Positions 24,409 through 38,029 of a DNA stretch of 64,000 nucleotides are shown one piece after another (the stretch's first letter is position 1; every line of letters starts with the position of its first letter). Under the pieces are notes generated by a model. That model did not search any database, was not told the DNA's origin, and saw nothing but the letters and a program-made list of their open reading frames with translations. A program made the position numbers and the translations under genes. This DNA comes from Pithys albifrons albifrons (lineage: Eukaryota; Chordata; Aves; Passeriformes; Thamnophilidae), in contig NC_092458.1 of NCBI RefSeq assembly GCF_047495875.1, forward strand, positions 110,037,727-110,101,726, given 5' to 3'.

Positions 24409-27400
24409 ATCCTGGGTGACTCCAGAGATAAGAATTAATTTCCCATCTACATGCCTGCTGAACAGATGCATCTTTTACCCTCACATGAGTGTTTGTTTGA
24501 CCATAGCTTCCAAACACCACTTCATTTATTGAGTCAATTCATCAGCTGGGGTCAGGTTCAGACATAAATCTGTGTCCTATGCCCACATTGCTAATATGCT
24601 TTAAGCAAAGTAACAAATGCTGCAGTTCCAGATAAGTATAGTGAATACAAAGCCTCACAAAACAGCTGGACGTGTGTGTATTGATGAGAAAGAACAATGC
24701 TCTGAGACACAATAATCTTTCCTGTTGATAACTTATTTCACAAGTCTATTGAATTTTGAGTTGTACTTATATTTCAGTGTCTTCTCATGTGTAATGTAAA
24801 TAAGAATTCCACTCATGAATTCCAGATGGACATTCAAATAATTTGATATTTTTAGGCCATAATTTTGGCTATCTTAAACAAACTGTTCCTCAGTATGAAT
24901 CTTTTGCCATTAGTTGGGGCCTTGTAATAACCTCTAAGCCATATTTCCAAAATTCAGAATTTAAGTTGATCTCACAGAACATTCCTATAAAACTTAGCAT
25001 ACACAACATAAATTTGTGCATTATCTTTTTTGTAAATACAAATGCATATTTTGTACACATTGAAAAATCATTAGTCCACAATTTGCAGGGGAAGTTTCAG
25101 TTACTACATTAAAAATTTAGTAGTTTACTTAAATGCAGCCTGTTCTTCAGTTAATGAATCATAACCTCTATTATTCCTATCCATTAGAAGAAGTCAATGT
25201 TTTCTTGAAGGCACATGTGAAGCAAAAACTGGCATAACCCAATGTGCTAAAACATTTGCAACATTATGTTGCAACCATTACATTTCAGCCCTTTGTGTCT
25301 ATCACAAATCTTTCTGATTTAGGGCTCAAGCTGAACTAGCTACTTATATCTAAGCATCTTTCCCCAAATTATGCAGGCTCCCAGACCCTGCCAGCATCAC
25401 TTAAAAACCCATAAGAATAATGCTGCTGGAGAACAGTATCACAGTACTCACGAAATGCACACCTAAGGGGAGGTCTGCCTATAGTTTTCTGTCTAGTTTT
25501 ACCCAAATAGTTTGATGCAGTGGAGTGTTGAGCTAAAAGAATCATTACTTTCAAATGTAAGGGTTGTGCCTTAAGAAAAGAAGGCAAAGAAATGGGGGTG
25601 GGGGGAAAAATCTACCTTCTGCTAAGCAAAACAGATTTTTGACAATAATCTACAAGGTGCAGTCTGAGGTTCTGGTTTTCATGTTCCTAATTCAACACGA
25701 GAGAGGCTTGGACTGTCTCAAAGTCTGCTGCTTCTGCCATAGTCACAACAGTACATTAAAGAGTTAATTTTTGTCCCTACAGATCACCAACACTTTTGCA
25801 CTATTATAGTATATCTAATGAACTGTAACCTTAAACAGATTCAGCAGTGCTGCAAGGCAACACTGAGGAAGAAGCAATGTTTGCAGCTGCCAGGGAATTA
25901 GAGAGAAGGCTAAATACTACACTGGGTTGGGAATGCAACTAAACTAAAAATATCAGAGATAAATTATGTTTTTTCAGCCTTGAGAACACAAACTGAACAT
26001 CAAGGGACAAGATAAAAAACATTTTTTTCCCTTCAATTTTGTTTTAAATGCAGAAACAAGGAAATCCTGATGTGGCATTTACTCCTTTGCCTGAGTTATA
26101 AATCATTCAGATCTTAGACTGAAACAATTCCTTTGGTACTCCTTTGAGCAACCATGTTTCCCAAAATGGTGCCTTGTGGTTTGTTTCATGCATCTCCAGA
26201 ATGCAAAAACTATACAAGTCTTTACTTCAGTCGGGTTGATGTTTCTAATCGTCTACTTTAGCATTCTATTCTAACACAAGCTCCCTTTGTCTTTTAAATG
26301 AATGCATCTCTTCCTATCCTGAACTCACAGAAAAAGCAGAGAAACAGTCATAAAAACATCACCAAGACGTGAAAGCCATTCACTTTGCTCCTACACACTC
26401 TTAATCATTTCTTTTCCAATCTAGACTCCTAGGGACCAGATCAGACACCGATTTGTATTTGTGCACTGCTCGGCACAATTGGTTTCAATTGCTCCTTTTG
26501 CACTAAGGTAATCTCCCACCTGCTGAAAGATCTGTAAACTCAACATAACAAAAGTCCAAGATGCAATCACTAATGTTCTCCATTGCAACACTTTGTATTT
26601 CTGCATCTAAAGACAGGTATTGCCCTTATCCACTTCATGAGTCTTTCATCTTTTCAAGTAGAGGATAGAAATCCAGTGTCACTGCTGCTTTGGTCTTTTG
26701 ACATAACAGGGCCCAGAAACAAATTTGTACTACTGATATCCTCATATATACTTCTGAGCACAGCTACAGCTGCTGACTAATCCGGATAGGTCTCAGAGAA
26801 ATTGTATTAGACTGGTATATAAATATCTAATAGAAGATTTTCATTGTTGCCATAATACACTTTTCAGAAAGGCATTCAAAGACTCTTCTTTCCTCCTTTG
26901 CTTCTTAAGTGTCTAGAGTTTTACATCAAATAATACAGTAAAATCCTGAATGTTCTGTTATGCATGCCGAAGTCCATTAGACTTCAGTGGCAACAGTAGT
27001 TGCAGTAATCCAAACAGAAATAACATTGTGGCTTACACTCTGTTTCAGTGACCATTTGGAAAAGGCACTCATGAAAACTTATAGTATTTAGAAAGGTTCT
27101 ATGAAGCATAAATAAACCAGAGCCAAATTCTTGGGCAGTAGAAGTCTTCTTGTGTACATCAGTCACAATTAGGAGGTCAGGTGGTTATCAAACTGATCTG
27201 TGAATTACAATAGGAACTGTTCATCTGATTGTATTTCTGTCTTGTGCTGTTAAAAAAAATCCATTACAGAATGGCATTAGAGAGTTTTCATACATAAGGC
27301 TCTAGAGTATAAGGGAACTTTGCATTACATCACCTGTACACGCACAACAATCACCATCTGAGGTTCTGGCTTTCCAGACCATTGTTCTATGATTCATGTA

Positions 27401-30400
27401 TTTACCCTGTCTACCTAGATAATCTTGTGCAAAACAGCTGTAAAGCATTTTCATAACAGAACACTACCATTGTTATAAGAAACAGCAAGACAAAGTATTG
27501 GAACATGCAGCACAACTTTATTCTGCTGTGGAAAACATCAGCAGTTTCAAAGTCAGCAACATGCTGACTGGCAGCAGAAAACCTGAGCTGCAAGAGAGGG
27601 CTCATTGTTTTCATTCAGATAATAACACTAATTAGAATTCCATATTATGCATATATACTGATGAGTTACACATGTCTATTATAGGCAACAAACTTTTTCT
27701 AGCTGAGTACTCTGCAAGCACTTCCTGACTAAAGAAAACTTGAAAAGACTGTCAAGTTGAACAATAAAATATTTTGCTTGGACCAGAGAAAAACATGGAA
27801 GATGCCAAAGGCAGCAAGAAAAGATCTGAGAGACAAATAATAGAAAGGAAACAAAAGAGTGATGGCAGCTGGAAAGGAGGAAGAAGGAAACAGCAAGCAG
27901 GATCAGAATGAGAAGGAGGAACTGGAAGAGGGCATACAGAAGTTTCTCTCTGCATGAGGAGAGCAATGGTGTAAGAAGGGATGATTCATGCTTTTCAGTC
28001 AACAACCTCTAACCTGAAGTTTCATTTTTCCTCAGTGAGTCCAGGGCACTGGAGACTTAAAAGCTGTGCCCAGAGGAGCTCTGGCATAAAGAAAATGTAA
28101 AAGTAGTACACTTCTCCAGAGCAGGAGCCCTGCAAAGTGAACAACCACTTGGCTACGATGGTTCTGCAGACTAAGCATTCAAAATTAAAAAAAAGTGTTG
28201 TCATGTTTTAACAGTAAAATAATCTATGGATTCAAGAATCTTTCATTCCCTACATTCTCTTATTAAGGTGAACAATTACGGCTTCGTGGTAAAGTATCTC
28301 ACAAATAAATGACACCAAAGTATTTTCTCCCTAAAAGCTACTCTAATGTTACAAGTTCTCTCTTCTGTTCTAAGTGCAGTGATGAGACAGCATCTCAAAT
28401 GCCTTTTGTTTTTTAAAGGTGTCTCCAAAATAAGAGCCCTGTACACCGATGGTTGAAACATACTCATATGTGAAGTCCTTAAATGACCTCTTCTCTTTTT
28501 GGAGTAACGTAGTTACAGCAGCACATGATGTTTAAACATCTGCTACATTCTGCCTAATTATACTGATGATGCCATGCAAAGCTGAAGTGTCTTATTCTCC
28601 CTCCAAAGTTTCCCTTGCCTTTGGCTGATTTGGTCTTTATTCAGCTGGTGTATGTGATGGGCCATTAAAAAGATCTGTGCTGAGGGGCTCTTCAAAGAAC
28701 AGTAAAATATTTCTGTCTTTATGAATGTTGCCTCTCAAAGAATCATGAGTTTCCTGCAAACCTTTTAAAGATGGATTTTTTCCTCTCTACAAATTATGGG
28801 TGAATCTTTCCCCCCCCCTCCCTTTCTCCAGTTGACAGCTACAGGTTTTCTTTAGGAAGTAATTTTATTTTCCACTTACAGTACTTCTCTAAAGCCAGTT
28901 GTAGATTTGGTAGGAAGCATGCCAATTCCATTATCCTAGAAATTCTAAGTAGCAATGGATATTGCAAAAAGAATAATAAAAAAAATGGCAGTAGATATCT
29001 ATTCTTTTTAGAACAGTTCTGCCCTTCCTTTTCCCTTTCCCCAGAAGATTACCAGTTTACACTTGACAAGTTTGCAGCAAGAGCAGATACACAATCAGCT
29101 GAATGTGTCATTGTGTCATCAGACAAGGCAGGGAAATGTACTAAGGACTGCCTAGGACTACCTTAAGATTATAATCAGCTATCTTGCTTTGACACCAACA
29201 AATATTTCACTACAGTTGCATAGAAGACAGTCAAGTCTGACCTGCTTTGCTCTTTGGTAGGCTTGCAGAAAGCTGTGGATACAGGTAGATAAGCTGGTCT
29301 TCTAGTTTTCTTCTACAGGCAACTAGTCCACATCAATCACAGAGTAACCAAAAATATGCACAAACAATTATCAAATATAGTTTATCCTACAAGAACTGAA
29401 GAAGTTATCTCAGTGTGTTGTCTATATGTGACATCTCATACACTCATGATCTTCACCCTGCCTCAGAGAGAAAAAAATGATTGTCCAAGCCAAGCTTCTG
29501 CCTAAGCATCATTTCTCAAACTACTTGATATATCTGATCCTGAAGACAGAATTATATTCTTGCAAATATTTCTGAAGCCCAGTGCCATTTTGTGTTCCAC
29601 AGATACATGAGCAGCTACTCTCCTATTAACATTATTAACACTTTTGTTTTCCAACAAGACCTAACCCAAAGCAAAGCTGTTTGCTTCTGGGGCTGGAAGC
29701 TTCATGCAAGCTCTTAAGTTCCTTATATTAGGTCACACTGAGGGGCAAAAATTCTGGAGTAAAAGTTACAAAGGAAAGTCAGGCAAAGAGGAGATACATA
29801 CAACAATTCAGGAAACAAATAGCGTGACGAAGAAAACCCACACACAGGATTAATAGCAGCTGCCTCTTCACAGCCTTGAAAGTACCAATATATGGCTAAA
29901 CACACAGTCATGGTATATTATATACTGATGCTTTGGAGATAAGAACAAATAAAAATCTATAAATACTATTCCCCCACCCCCCCCGGGTTGTTACAAAAAC
30001 ATTTGTAGAACATAAAGTGACAGAAATATTTTCCAAATACATATATTTGTGACTAACATTCAAAATGCCTGTGTTTATTTTCATACACCACTGTTTCCAT
30101 TGCCATCCTCACTCCATTGGTAATTATCAGTAAGGCTGCCTTCTATTTATTCTGGCAACATTGTCATGTATTTATCCCATCAGCTGCTGAGCAGCCACAC
30201 CCAAGTTACACATTAGTTTAACAATACCTTACACATACTAATATATGAATTAACAGGTGGAAAAAAACCTATGCATAATTAATACTTATGACAAAAAAAT
30301 CCTCTGGTTTGCCTTCTACAGACAGGAGTTCCTCATCCAACAACTGATACATTTTTGCTGTTTTTTAAGAGTACAAGTTATTTGTTTCAGTACCAGCACT

Positions 30401-33400
30401 GTAGTCTCGGATCCCATCCCCTGTTAGAACAGCAGCACACATGCCTGGCCACCCTCTGCTCTGCCAGCTGATAAGCCTTAGTAAGAGCATTGTCTTCACC
30501 CACATTGCTTTTCCTCAAGTACTCTTCCCCACTGCCATCACTCTCTTATTACTGAGTTTACACTTTAACAACAGAAAAATTACTCCTGCCTTTACTGATA
30601 ATGGTAAGAATAGTGCTGCTGGTAATTTGGTTATGAGTTAGAGAGGGAGAAAGAAACCCTTAATTCCAAGTTTATTCACTGATATTACACTAGGGATCTC
30701 TTACACGCAACATCAATATGTAGCGTCAAGCTCACAATCCCCTAAAATATATCAATGGTTAAACACACGTGGGGAACAGTAGAAGAAAATAATGTTTATT
30801 TTATGGAGGTGACTGTTGAATCTTATTATCACAGGCTGCTCCAGATGGGGAGTCTTCTGCCTTTTTAAAATCACATCAGAGTGATGATTCCCCAAATGCA
30901 TGTCCCTGACAGATACAGTTTAACAAAATTATTCATCTAGTCCTGAGTGGTTTCATTAATGACTTTAGAGAATTGCAGGAGAAATTCTCTTTTGTTGCCT
31001 ACAGGTTCATTGTGCTAGGAAAGGAACACATTCCAACTTAAACCACATGGTTACATGGCAAAAAAGGACAACACACTGCATAATCTGTCACTGTTTTGGT
31101 AGATATAGACAGTAAAGTGTCCATTGCAAAATATATAAAAGCCAACCACAACCTTCTATTTTATGCCTCTTAATCCTTGTTTGAGTTCATTGCTACAGGC
31201 CTGTTTTCCACTAATGAGGACTTCTACAAAGGAGCAACTTCTCTGAATTCAAGTGTAATTAATCTAAGGAGACTACTAGTGCTAGTATTAATGCAGTAGT
31301 AATACAAGATTTGCACATAAACCATACATTTCCATGCCATTCCATGAGCTACTTGTTCCCAAATGGAAACTGTTGGTTGTCTGTGTTTATTTTTGTTTTG
31401 AAGTGGATCACGATTTGTTTCATTACTGAAACAAAAGCTTCCCTAGAAAGCAAAAACATTTGTTTATTTTAATTGACCCTGCCTTGAAATCATCATAGGA
31501 TTTGTTTGTTGGCCCAAAACATTTCAACAATGCCTGTGATTACAAAGCTAGCTGAAAACATGGATCTGAAAGATCTTCCTCCAAGGAAACTGTTTTTATT
31601 TTAAGAAACAAACTCCCCTCTCCCATCCTTCAAGGCTAAATTCATTGAAAATTTAATTTGTCATTGCCTACAATGGATTTGTTCAATTGGCCCCCCAAAT
31701 TGTTGCTGAAATCAAACTGTTAATGGTGTACACAGTAGTTTTCCAATATTAAGAGTTATACCATTCATGTGGAGAGTACATATGCAGGTTACAGGTGTGG
31801 AAGTGACAAAAACAAAACAAACCCCACATCTTAACCAAGTTAAATCCCCCAAATAGACTCATCACTACTAATTGGCTCTGCTGTGCATATAGCAAGTAAT
31901 ACAACTGTGTGCTCTTGCTCTGTAAGGGCTATTTATACACACTGACACACTGAAATACTCTGCTGGAAAAGTAGAAGCCTAAAACAAGAGCAAAGCCCAG
32001 TCTCACCAGTCAGCTCTTGTCTGGCTTTGTTAGCATCAATGAAGTCTAAGAAGGACTGACACCTTCATGTGATGCAGAGAATTAGGACCAAAATGATCCT
32101 TCCACAAGCTGACATTGTTTTACACTCTGAAGTATATTGACCCTTTTAAATTTGTTTACCACTTTGACCTTTCTGAATTAATCCCTTACTATTTTTTTTA
32201 TCCTGTAGACACTAAAGCACAGAAAAAAGTGTGAACCAGGTATAAACTGATCAAAGATTCATTAAGAGCGAGACAAATAACATATCAAGTTAAGTGTACT
32301 ATACCACTTACGCAGTAGCTTCAGTAAATTGGACTTCACACTGCAAAAGTAAGACCTCTCCTAAGAAGTCAGAGCAAGCCAGGTTTTGTGCCGCTGATAT
32401 TTCTGTGTTTGAGACTTTTCAATCTAATTTAATGCACAAATATCTAATACACACAATGCCATTTTGAAGCTACAAGAACAGAAAAAAAATGTTCAAAAAA
32501 GGAAAAAAAAAATGAGACATTTGCTTAAAAGAGTCAATACAGGTCAAGGATTCAGAGGTGTTTAATATTACTGCTAATCACCACAACATTCCCATAAAAT
32601 ATACAGAAATAAAGTCAGTTTGGCATAAAGTAGCTGGAACACATTCAGTGGAGATCAGAGAGAAGGGGCTGTTCTCTATCATATTTCTCCCATTCTAGGA
32701 AATGAGAAACCAGTTGCCAGCATTAGCTTCCTGCAGTCAGTATGCTTACATGGAAGCAGTCAGGAATCAGAGATTAAAGTTCATTTCAATTAAGAAACAA
32801 AAGGCAAGAAGGTAGGGTACAAGGAGAATCCCACCACCTGTATGTGAGTGCAAAGTAAGAGAGACATCATCTCAATATCTTTGTTCCAAATTCCCTATTC
32901 CAAGTTAAAAACAGCAAGACTTGGACATGCCAAGTTAGGGATATCTCATCTGATTAACCAATGAAGAGCATACTACCCCCAAGATACCATTTATTGAAAT
33001 ACAGTCAAGCAGCTAAAAAATGCAATGAGATAAATCCATTTTAAGTACTTTTCCAGCTCCCCAAAGATTAAATCAGTCTAAGTTTGAGAATTGATAATGG
33101 ATATATAAGGTCATGGTCAACTTTTTATCTAAACTGGCTCTGCTTTGACTTGTAGGAGTTGTCCAAATAAACTCCAAAGGTCCTTTCTATCTAAATTAGT
33201 CTTTGTATCATCCATTTATGCCTTGTCCAACAATGCAAACAGGGCATCCGACCTCTTCCCTTCTCCTCTGACGCATCTGAACTGAGCCAGCTACATTTGA
33301 CTGCCCCCCTGCGCCCTCAGTTAAAGGTCATCCTTGAGAATTTTTTCACGAGCTTCCCAATTTCAATTCCAAAACTCCAAATGCAGTACAGCAGCAATTG

Positions 33401-34579
33401 TGACATGAAATTTTGACAGGTATTTTGGGAGAAAAAAATAAGAAAAAAAAAGGTCTTCACAGTACTTAAATCCCGACCGTTTCTAACACAGAGTGATGGA
33501 AACAGCACTTCTTAATGGGATGGACAGCAATGATTTCAATGGGCCTTGCACTCATGAGTCAGTGATTATGGTATGTCCTACACTTCTGTTGTTTTCTCCA
33601 ACTGCATTTATTCCTATCAATGCAACTCATCCTCATGACTTCCTGAAGGAATAACACTTTGGAGACAAACAACCTTAAAATAGGAGGGTCACACTGCATT
33701 TCCTCCCTGCTAGTACAGAACCTTGTCCTGGTCTATGTTGTGCTGTATTTGCCTGCAGAGGATTATGCTCCCTTAGCATTTTCTGTCTTTGATAGCTGAT
33801 GTTACTGCCAACATACCCTCATGGTCATGACTTCCACAGTGCAGCATATTCCAGCAGCTTTTTAAATTCAGGATCCTCAGAGTCCAAAGGCACAACCATG
33901 GCACAGTGCATAGGCCATGAATTTGAGTGGTCACACAGTACAACATGATGCTGAATCTGCCTGTGGCTGAGGTACTCTTGGGACTGGAAGCAGGAAGCCC
34001 TGCTCAGAGGTAGAGCTGGTTGGGTTAGGTGCAATGTTATACTAACACAAGTACCATGCTTGCTGGACTGGAGCACGTATTGCCACATACTCCTGTGCAC
34101 TGTCAATGCAGACAGATTTATATGAGTGTGGGCAGAGACATACACAACCCTTAGAACTAACACGACTTCTTTTGTGGTGCTTTAGTATGGACTGTAAGAA
34201 CACTATAAGCCACTTAAGAAAACCTTGAAATGTTTTACGTGTAATTCAATCATAGCAACATATCAGACAGCATGATATTTCACTAGCATAAATGAAAATT
34301 TTATGAAAGAAGGCATTGGGTTTTTTAAAGAAATGACTGACAAGACATAAAACTTGTGACAGGCACATTACTCAAATTCCACTGAACTAAGTGTTTCTAA
34401 CTGTACTGATATCAGCATTCCTTTAACTAGTAAGGATTCACCTTACAGAGACAGCCAACCCCACAGAAGTCATCCCAGATTTACAAAGTTATGAGATGAA
34501 CACCAGTGAAGGATATAAGACTTCTAATACCATCCCTCAGAGCGAGGATTTTACAAAAGTAATGTTCAGTGGACAGTGC
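24409..34579. other. Non-coding stretch, no gene seen
   Basis: Ten kilobases of AT-rich unique sequence with no supported gene. Features are minor: C-rich runs at about 28810 and 29971-29984, A-rich runs near 32490-32515 and 33428-33450, and a repeat-free, motif-rich stretch at 31480-31770 that may be regulatory. The minus-strand open frames at 27679-28005 (108 codons) and 33825-34163 (112 codons) lack paired splice sites or recognisable domains. I take both as chance frames. Confidence 0.6.
29971..29984. repeat. C-rich run
   Basis: Fourteen bases that are C except for one A, followed by GGG. It is low complexity and likely to be length-variable. Confidence 0.85.
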
Positions 34580-34614
34580 AGAGGGAAGGGAAAAAAAAGA
34601 AAAAAAAGAGGAAA
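34580..34614. repeat. 35-base polypurine tract
   Basis: An unbroken run of 35 purines on the plus strand (mostly A, with GGG and GAGG groups) lies about 70 bases upstream of a CR1 fragment. It is low-complexity DNA of a type that can adopt non-B structures. No gene is associated. Confidence 0.9.
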
Positions 34615-34683
34615 TCTGACAGAAGTGAGTAAACCAAAACATAAGAAGATTTGTAGAGGTGTTTCTAAAAGAGAAAGTTGCAT

Positions 34684-34840
34684 GAGAAGTTGTGGATGCC
34701 TCATCCCTGGAAGTGTTCAAGGTTGAGTTGGATGCAGTGCTGAGGCACATGGTCTTGTGGTAGGTTGTCCATGTCCATAAAGGGGGAATTGGAACTGGAT
34801 ATCTTCATCATCCCTTCCAACCCAAACTGTTCTGTGATTT
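34684..34840 (+). repeat. CR1 LINE 3'-end fragment
   Basis: The sequence from 'gagaagttgtggatgcctcatccctggaagtgttcaagg' to 'cccttccaacccaaactgttctgtgatttt' is the CR1 3' terminal region in plus orientation. The 'ggaactggat...cttccaacccaaac' core is clear. About 160 bases survive. A minus-strand open frame overlapping it is a shadow. Confidence 0.9.
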
Positions 34841-37800
34841 TCTCAAAGTTGCATAATCTGCTTGCTCCAATATGACCAGTTACTGATAGAATCACTTTAT
34901 TCACTTTGTCAATGACAGCAATTTTGGTGGACTTGCCATCAACCAGGACAAATGGCAAGATAGACATCTATCATTTTAAGAGGAGAACAGCAGAAATGCT
35001 GCTCATTTTCTTAGGTGTGCATTCAAAAAAAACAGATACTGTCCTTGCACCTACTCAGTGCTTCTTAAAATCTGTTTCAAGACTCAATCAGGATTTTAAA
35101 CCCCTGTTGTATTTTAGGATAATTTTTTAAAGGGATTGGCAAAGTTGTAACATAAGGTTGATAGAAAAAGAGTGCACTAGCAGTTAGTAAGAAAAAAAAA
35201 GAGGAATATTATATATGTGGACAAAGCAAACTTGCTTTATCGTCAAGGGCTTTTCAATGCACCTCATTGAAGCATTAGAAACTTTACTGAACCCTGAGAA
35301 AAGCAGAACAGACATCAACTGCACCACTGTAAATCCAGTAGGGAAAAAAAACCAGCAAACAAAACCCCTAAGAATGTTTATTTTCAGTTGATTGAAAACT
35401 GGCTTCATTTTGTCACCTGAGCAGACGTTGCCTTAATGGAGTTCTAGTCAATGTGAAATATTTAACCTGGCACACACCCCCATGTACTACTGCCTTACTT
35501 CAAACAGGTTTCAAAAAAAACAAACCCAAACCAAACCTCAGAAACCAACACCAAGAAAACCAACCAACCAAAACAAACAAACCCACAACAAAACAAAACC
35601 ATCAACCACACACACAAACAGAAAAAAACACTTGCCAAGTTAGATCAAGTATCACTATTTCAGAATTGAAAACACTAATAGCTACTATTGGAATAAATGA
35701 GGGAGAGAATAAAAAGGAAGAATAATAAAGCAGTAAAAAAGCCCCCAGCCTTTTCCTTCCTTTAATGTATGTAAGGAAAATACTAAATGAACAACCTGAT
35801 CAGGTTGTGTGAAACCTTCTTCAGGTCTAACAGGATGGATTCCACACACTTCAGTTGACACCTCTTTGTGCAGCACCATATTTACTGCTGCTGGGCTGCA
35901 AATTTGCCACTTCTGCAGAAAGCTACTGCTTGAGCCATCAAAAATGCAGACTTGAGGTGGTTCACAAAGTCCTGGGAACCGATTTTTTTCAGCTGTTTTA
36001 TTTCTGCTTGGCAATGACCATTTAGAATGAAGCACTTGGAATATCCCACACTACTCCCTGGTCTCAGTTCAGCATCTATTTAGAGGTCAATCTCAAGAAA
36101 AAGGGAGTTGACGGCAGTGAACAGTAAAGTCCAACTGCCCCAGATGAGTATGCAAACCTGATATGAATATTAATTTTGCCCTGAGAAAGCACTAATAAGG
36201 GAAAAACCTGGAGGGGAAAAAAAAAGTCAATTTTCAACCTTGATTATCCTGTGTGCTTTGACATATGGTAGTTCCACCCCCAGTATTGTGATCAGAGCAG
36301 TACACCCCAGCTGTGCGTGGGGTCAAGTAATGCTCTGGGATGGAAATACTTAAGAGTCAGTATATATGTGATTTTATTTGTAAATAGAAACATTTGTTCT
36401 TCACTGTGAAGTCAGAGGTACATCACTACCTCAAGATCAGACCTTCAGTCATTTTCTGATTTTGAGCCTTTTCAAATACACCTGAAGAGAAACCTCCTCT
36501 TAGAATTGCAGTAGTTTATATGAACTAAACACTATGAGAATTGTAATGGCCTTGGCTCATATTTTGTCAGCAAGGGCAGATTTCCTTTAAAGAAAGAGCT
36601 AATTACTTCTGTTTCAGATCTCCAAACTCCCTCAAGGTTGCATTGTAATGAGATTCAAAAGACTCACTGGAATGGATTTGAAAGTACATTTGGCATTTTA
36701 AATATGCATTCAGATCAAATTAATAAATCTGTTGATACACTGATATCTATTTTTCTGTGCAATACCCTGGCATGTTACTCTTTACACAAAATCTGCCATT
36801 AAATACACTGTACCTTGAGTAAAAAATGTGAAGTCTCATCAGAGATTAACAATACAAGAATGTGAAGTTTTTTTCTCCACAGCAATCAAAAAGTAAAATT
36901 AAAAGCAAAAATAAAAAGGCAAATAGAGTAAAATAAAAATATAGAGGAAGCAAGGAATAATGACTTCTGTATTGTATGTATTGAAAGCTCACCTGTTGTG
37001 GTCTTGGAGCGACATGACAGAAGCAAATGTTAGGTTTAAAAGAGGGAAAAAAAGACAACCATTCTTAGAGAAGCATTGAGACTCTTGATTGCATAAATAT
37101 GTACTTCTGTGCTGAAAGCTCTCTTTGTGGCAATGGCATCTTTATATTCAGCAGGATTGCATCACCATTCATCTCACACAGAGTGTTTTACTAAATTTTG
37201 TTCTCATTAGCTCTGTGCAAAGAACTGAACTGAGAGTGAGAATGCTGAATCCTATTCTTTCTTGAGCATTGTTTACCAGATCCCTCACTAACTCCCAATC
37301 AGTTCCACCTCTGCAATTTTATTGAAGGCAATGAGTTTCCACAGGTATTGTCATATACCATAATTAGAAAGCAGTCTCAGTTCAGTGAGACTTTATTGGC
37401 TTGACAAGCCATACAGAGTTTATAAGTGTGTAAGCAGAGAGAGAACATTGCCAGCTCTGCCTGAAATCAAGTAACATCCATCTAGGAGAAAGTGACTTCT
37501 CAAGCCTGAGCTTTGATCTCCTGTTCTGTCTGTCAGCATCTGCAGTGCATGGGAATTAGACAACCTCCCATGGTATGTTTGTGATCACTGAGAGTGCTTC
37601 ATGTTTGAGTCCCCAGCTAGAACTGCTATATAAATACTGGTTTCATATTCCCTAAGCACGTTTAATTCATGTGATTTTTTTTTATGCAACAGTGTGTATT
37701 CTATTCTCTGACACTCTTCCATTGCTTTGTAATAACCCTTATGAGCAGTGATAACACACACACAAAAATGTGTTGTTCTGCCTCTTTGTATTTTGGTTAG

Positions 37801-38029
37801 CAAGGCAGATAATCTCAGCAACCTGCCTGAACGTTTGCTGTTGCACTTCAGTACTCCCCTAATGTCAATGACAAGCCTAGGGCTCTTGAAAGGAAAATTA
37901 ACATCTCAGTTAAGATGTCTGTAGGGATTTTCCAAGAGCTCCTAAATACCAGATATCTCCTTCCTATTGTTAAGGAAACTTCACAGTGTGACCATTCATG
38001 AGACTCTGGCAGTCACTGCCAGCCCCACA
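34841..38029. other. Non-coding stretch, no gene seen
   Basis: No gene is supported. It contains the A/C tract at 35512-35631, which creates a spurious plus-strand open frame over 35453-35725. The minus-strand frame at 35685-36035 (116 codons) has no recognisable domain. A repeat-free stretch at 36540-36750 with TAATTA and SOX/TCF-like motifs could be regulatory. Confidence 0.6.
35512..35631. repeat. 120-base A/C-only low-complexity tract
   Basis: About 115 of 120 plus-strand bases are A or C (two T, three G), arranged as irregular CAAA, CCAA, ACAAA and CACA units. It resembles a decayed compound microsatellite or an ancient A-rich retroposon tail. No flanking element is recognisable. Confidence 0.9.

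Noticed and set aside
27372..27400. CR1-like end, CCATTGTTCTATGATTC
   Set aside because: Upstream sequence does not match the CR1 3' region, so the short resemblance is treated as chance.
33825..34163. Minus-strand open frame of 112 codons ending in an acidic, lysine-rich segment
   Set aside because: No acceptor or start context, no recognisable domain and no composition shift. The possible GAG/GGTATG donor-like site lies after the stop codon.
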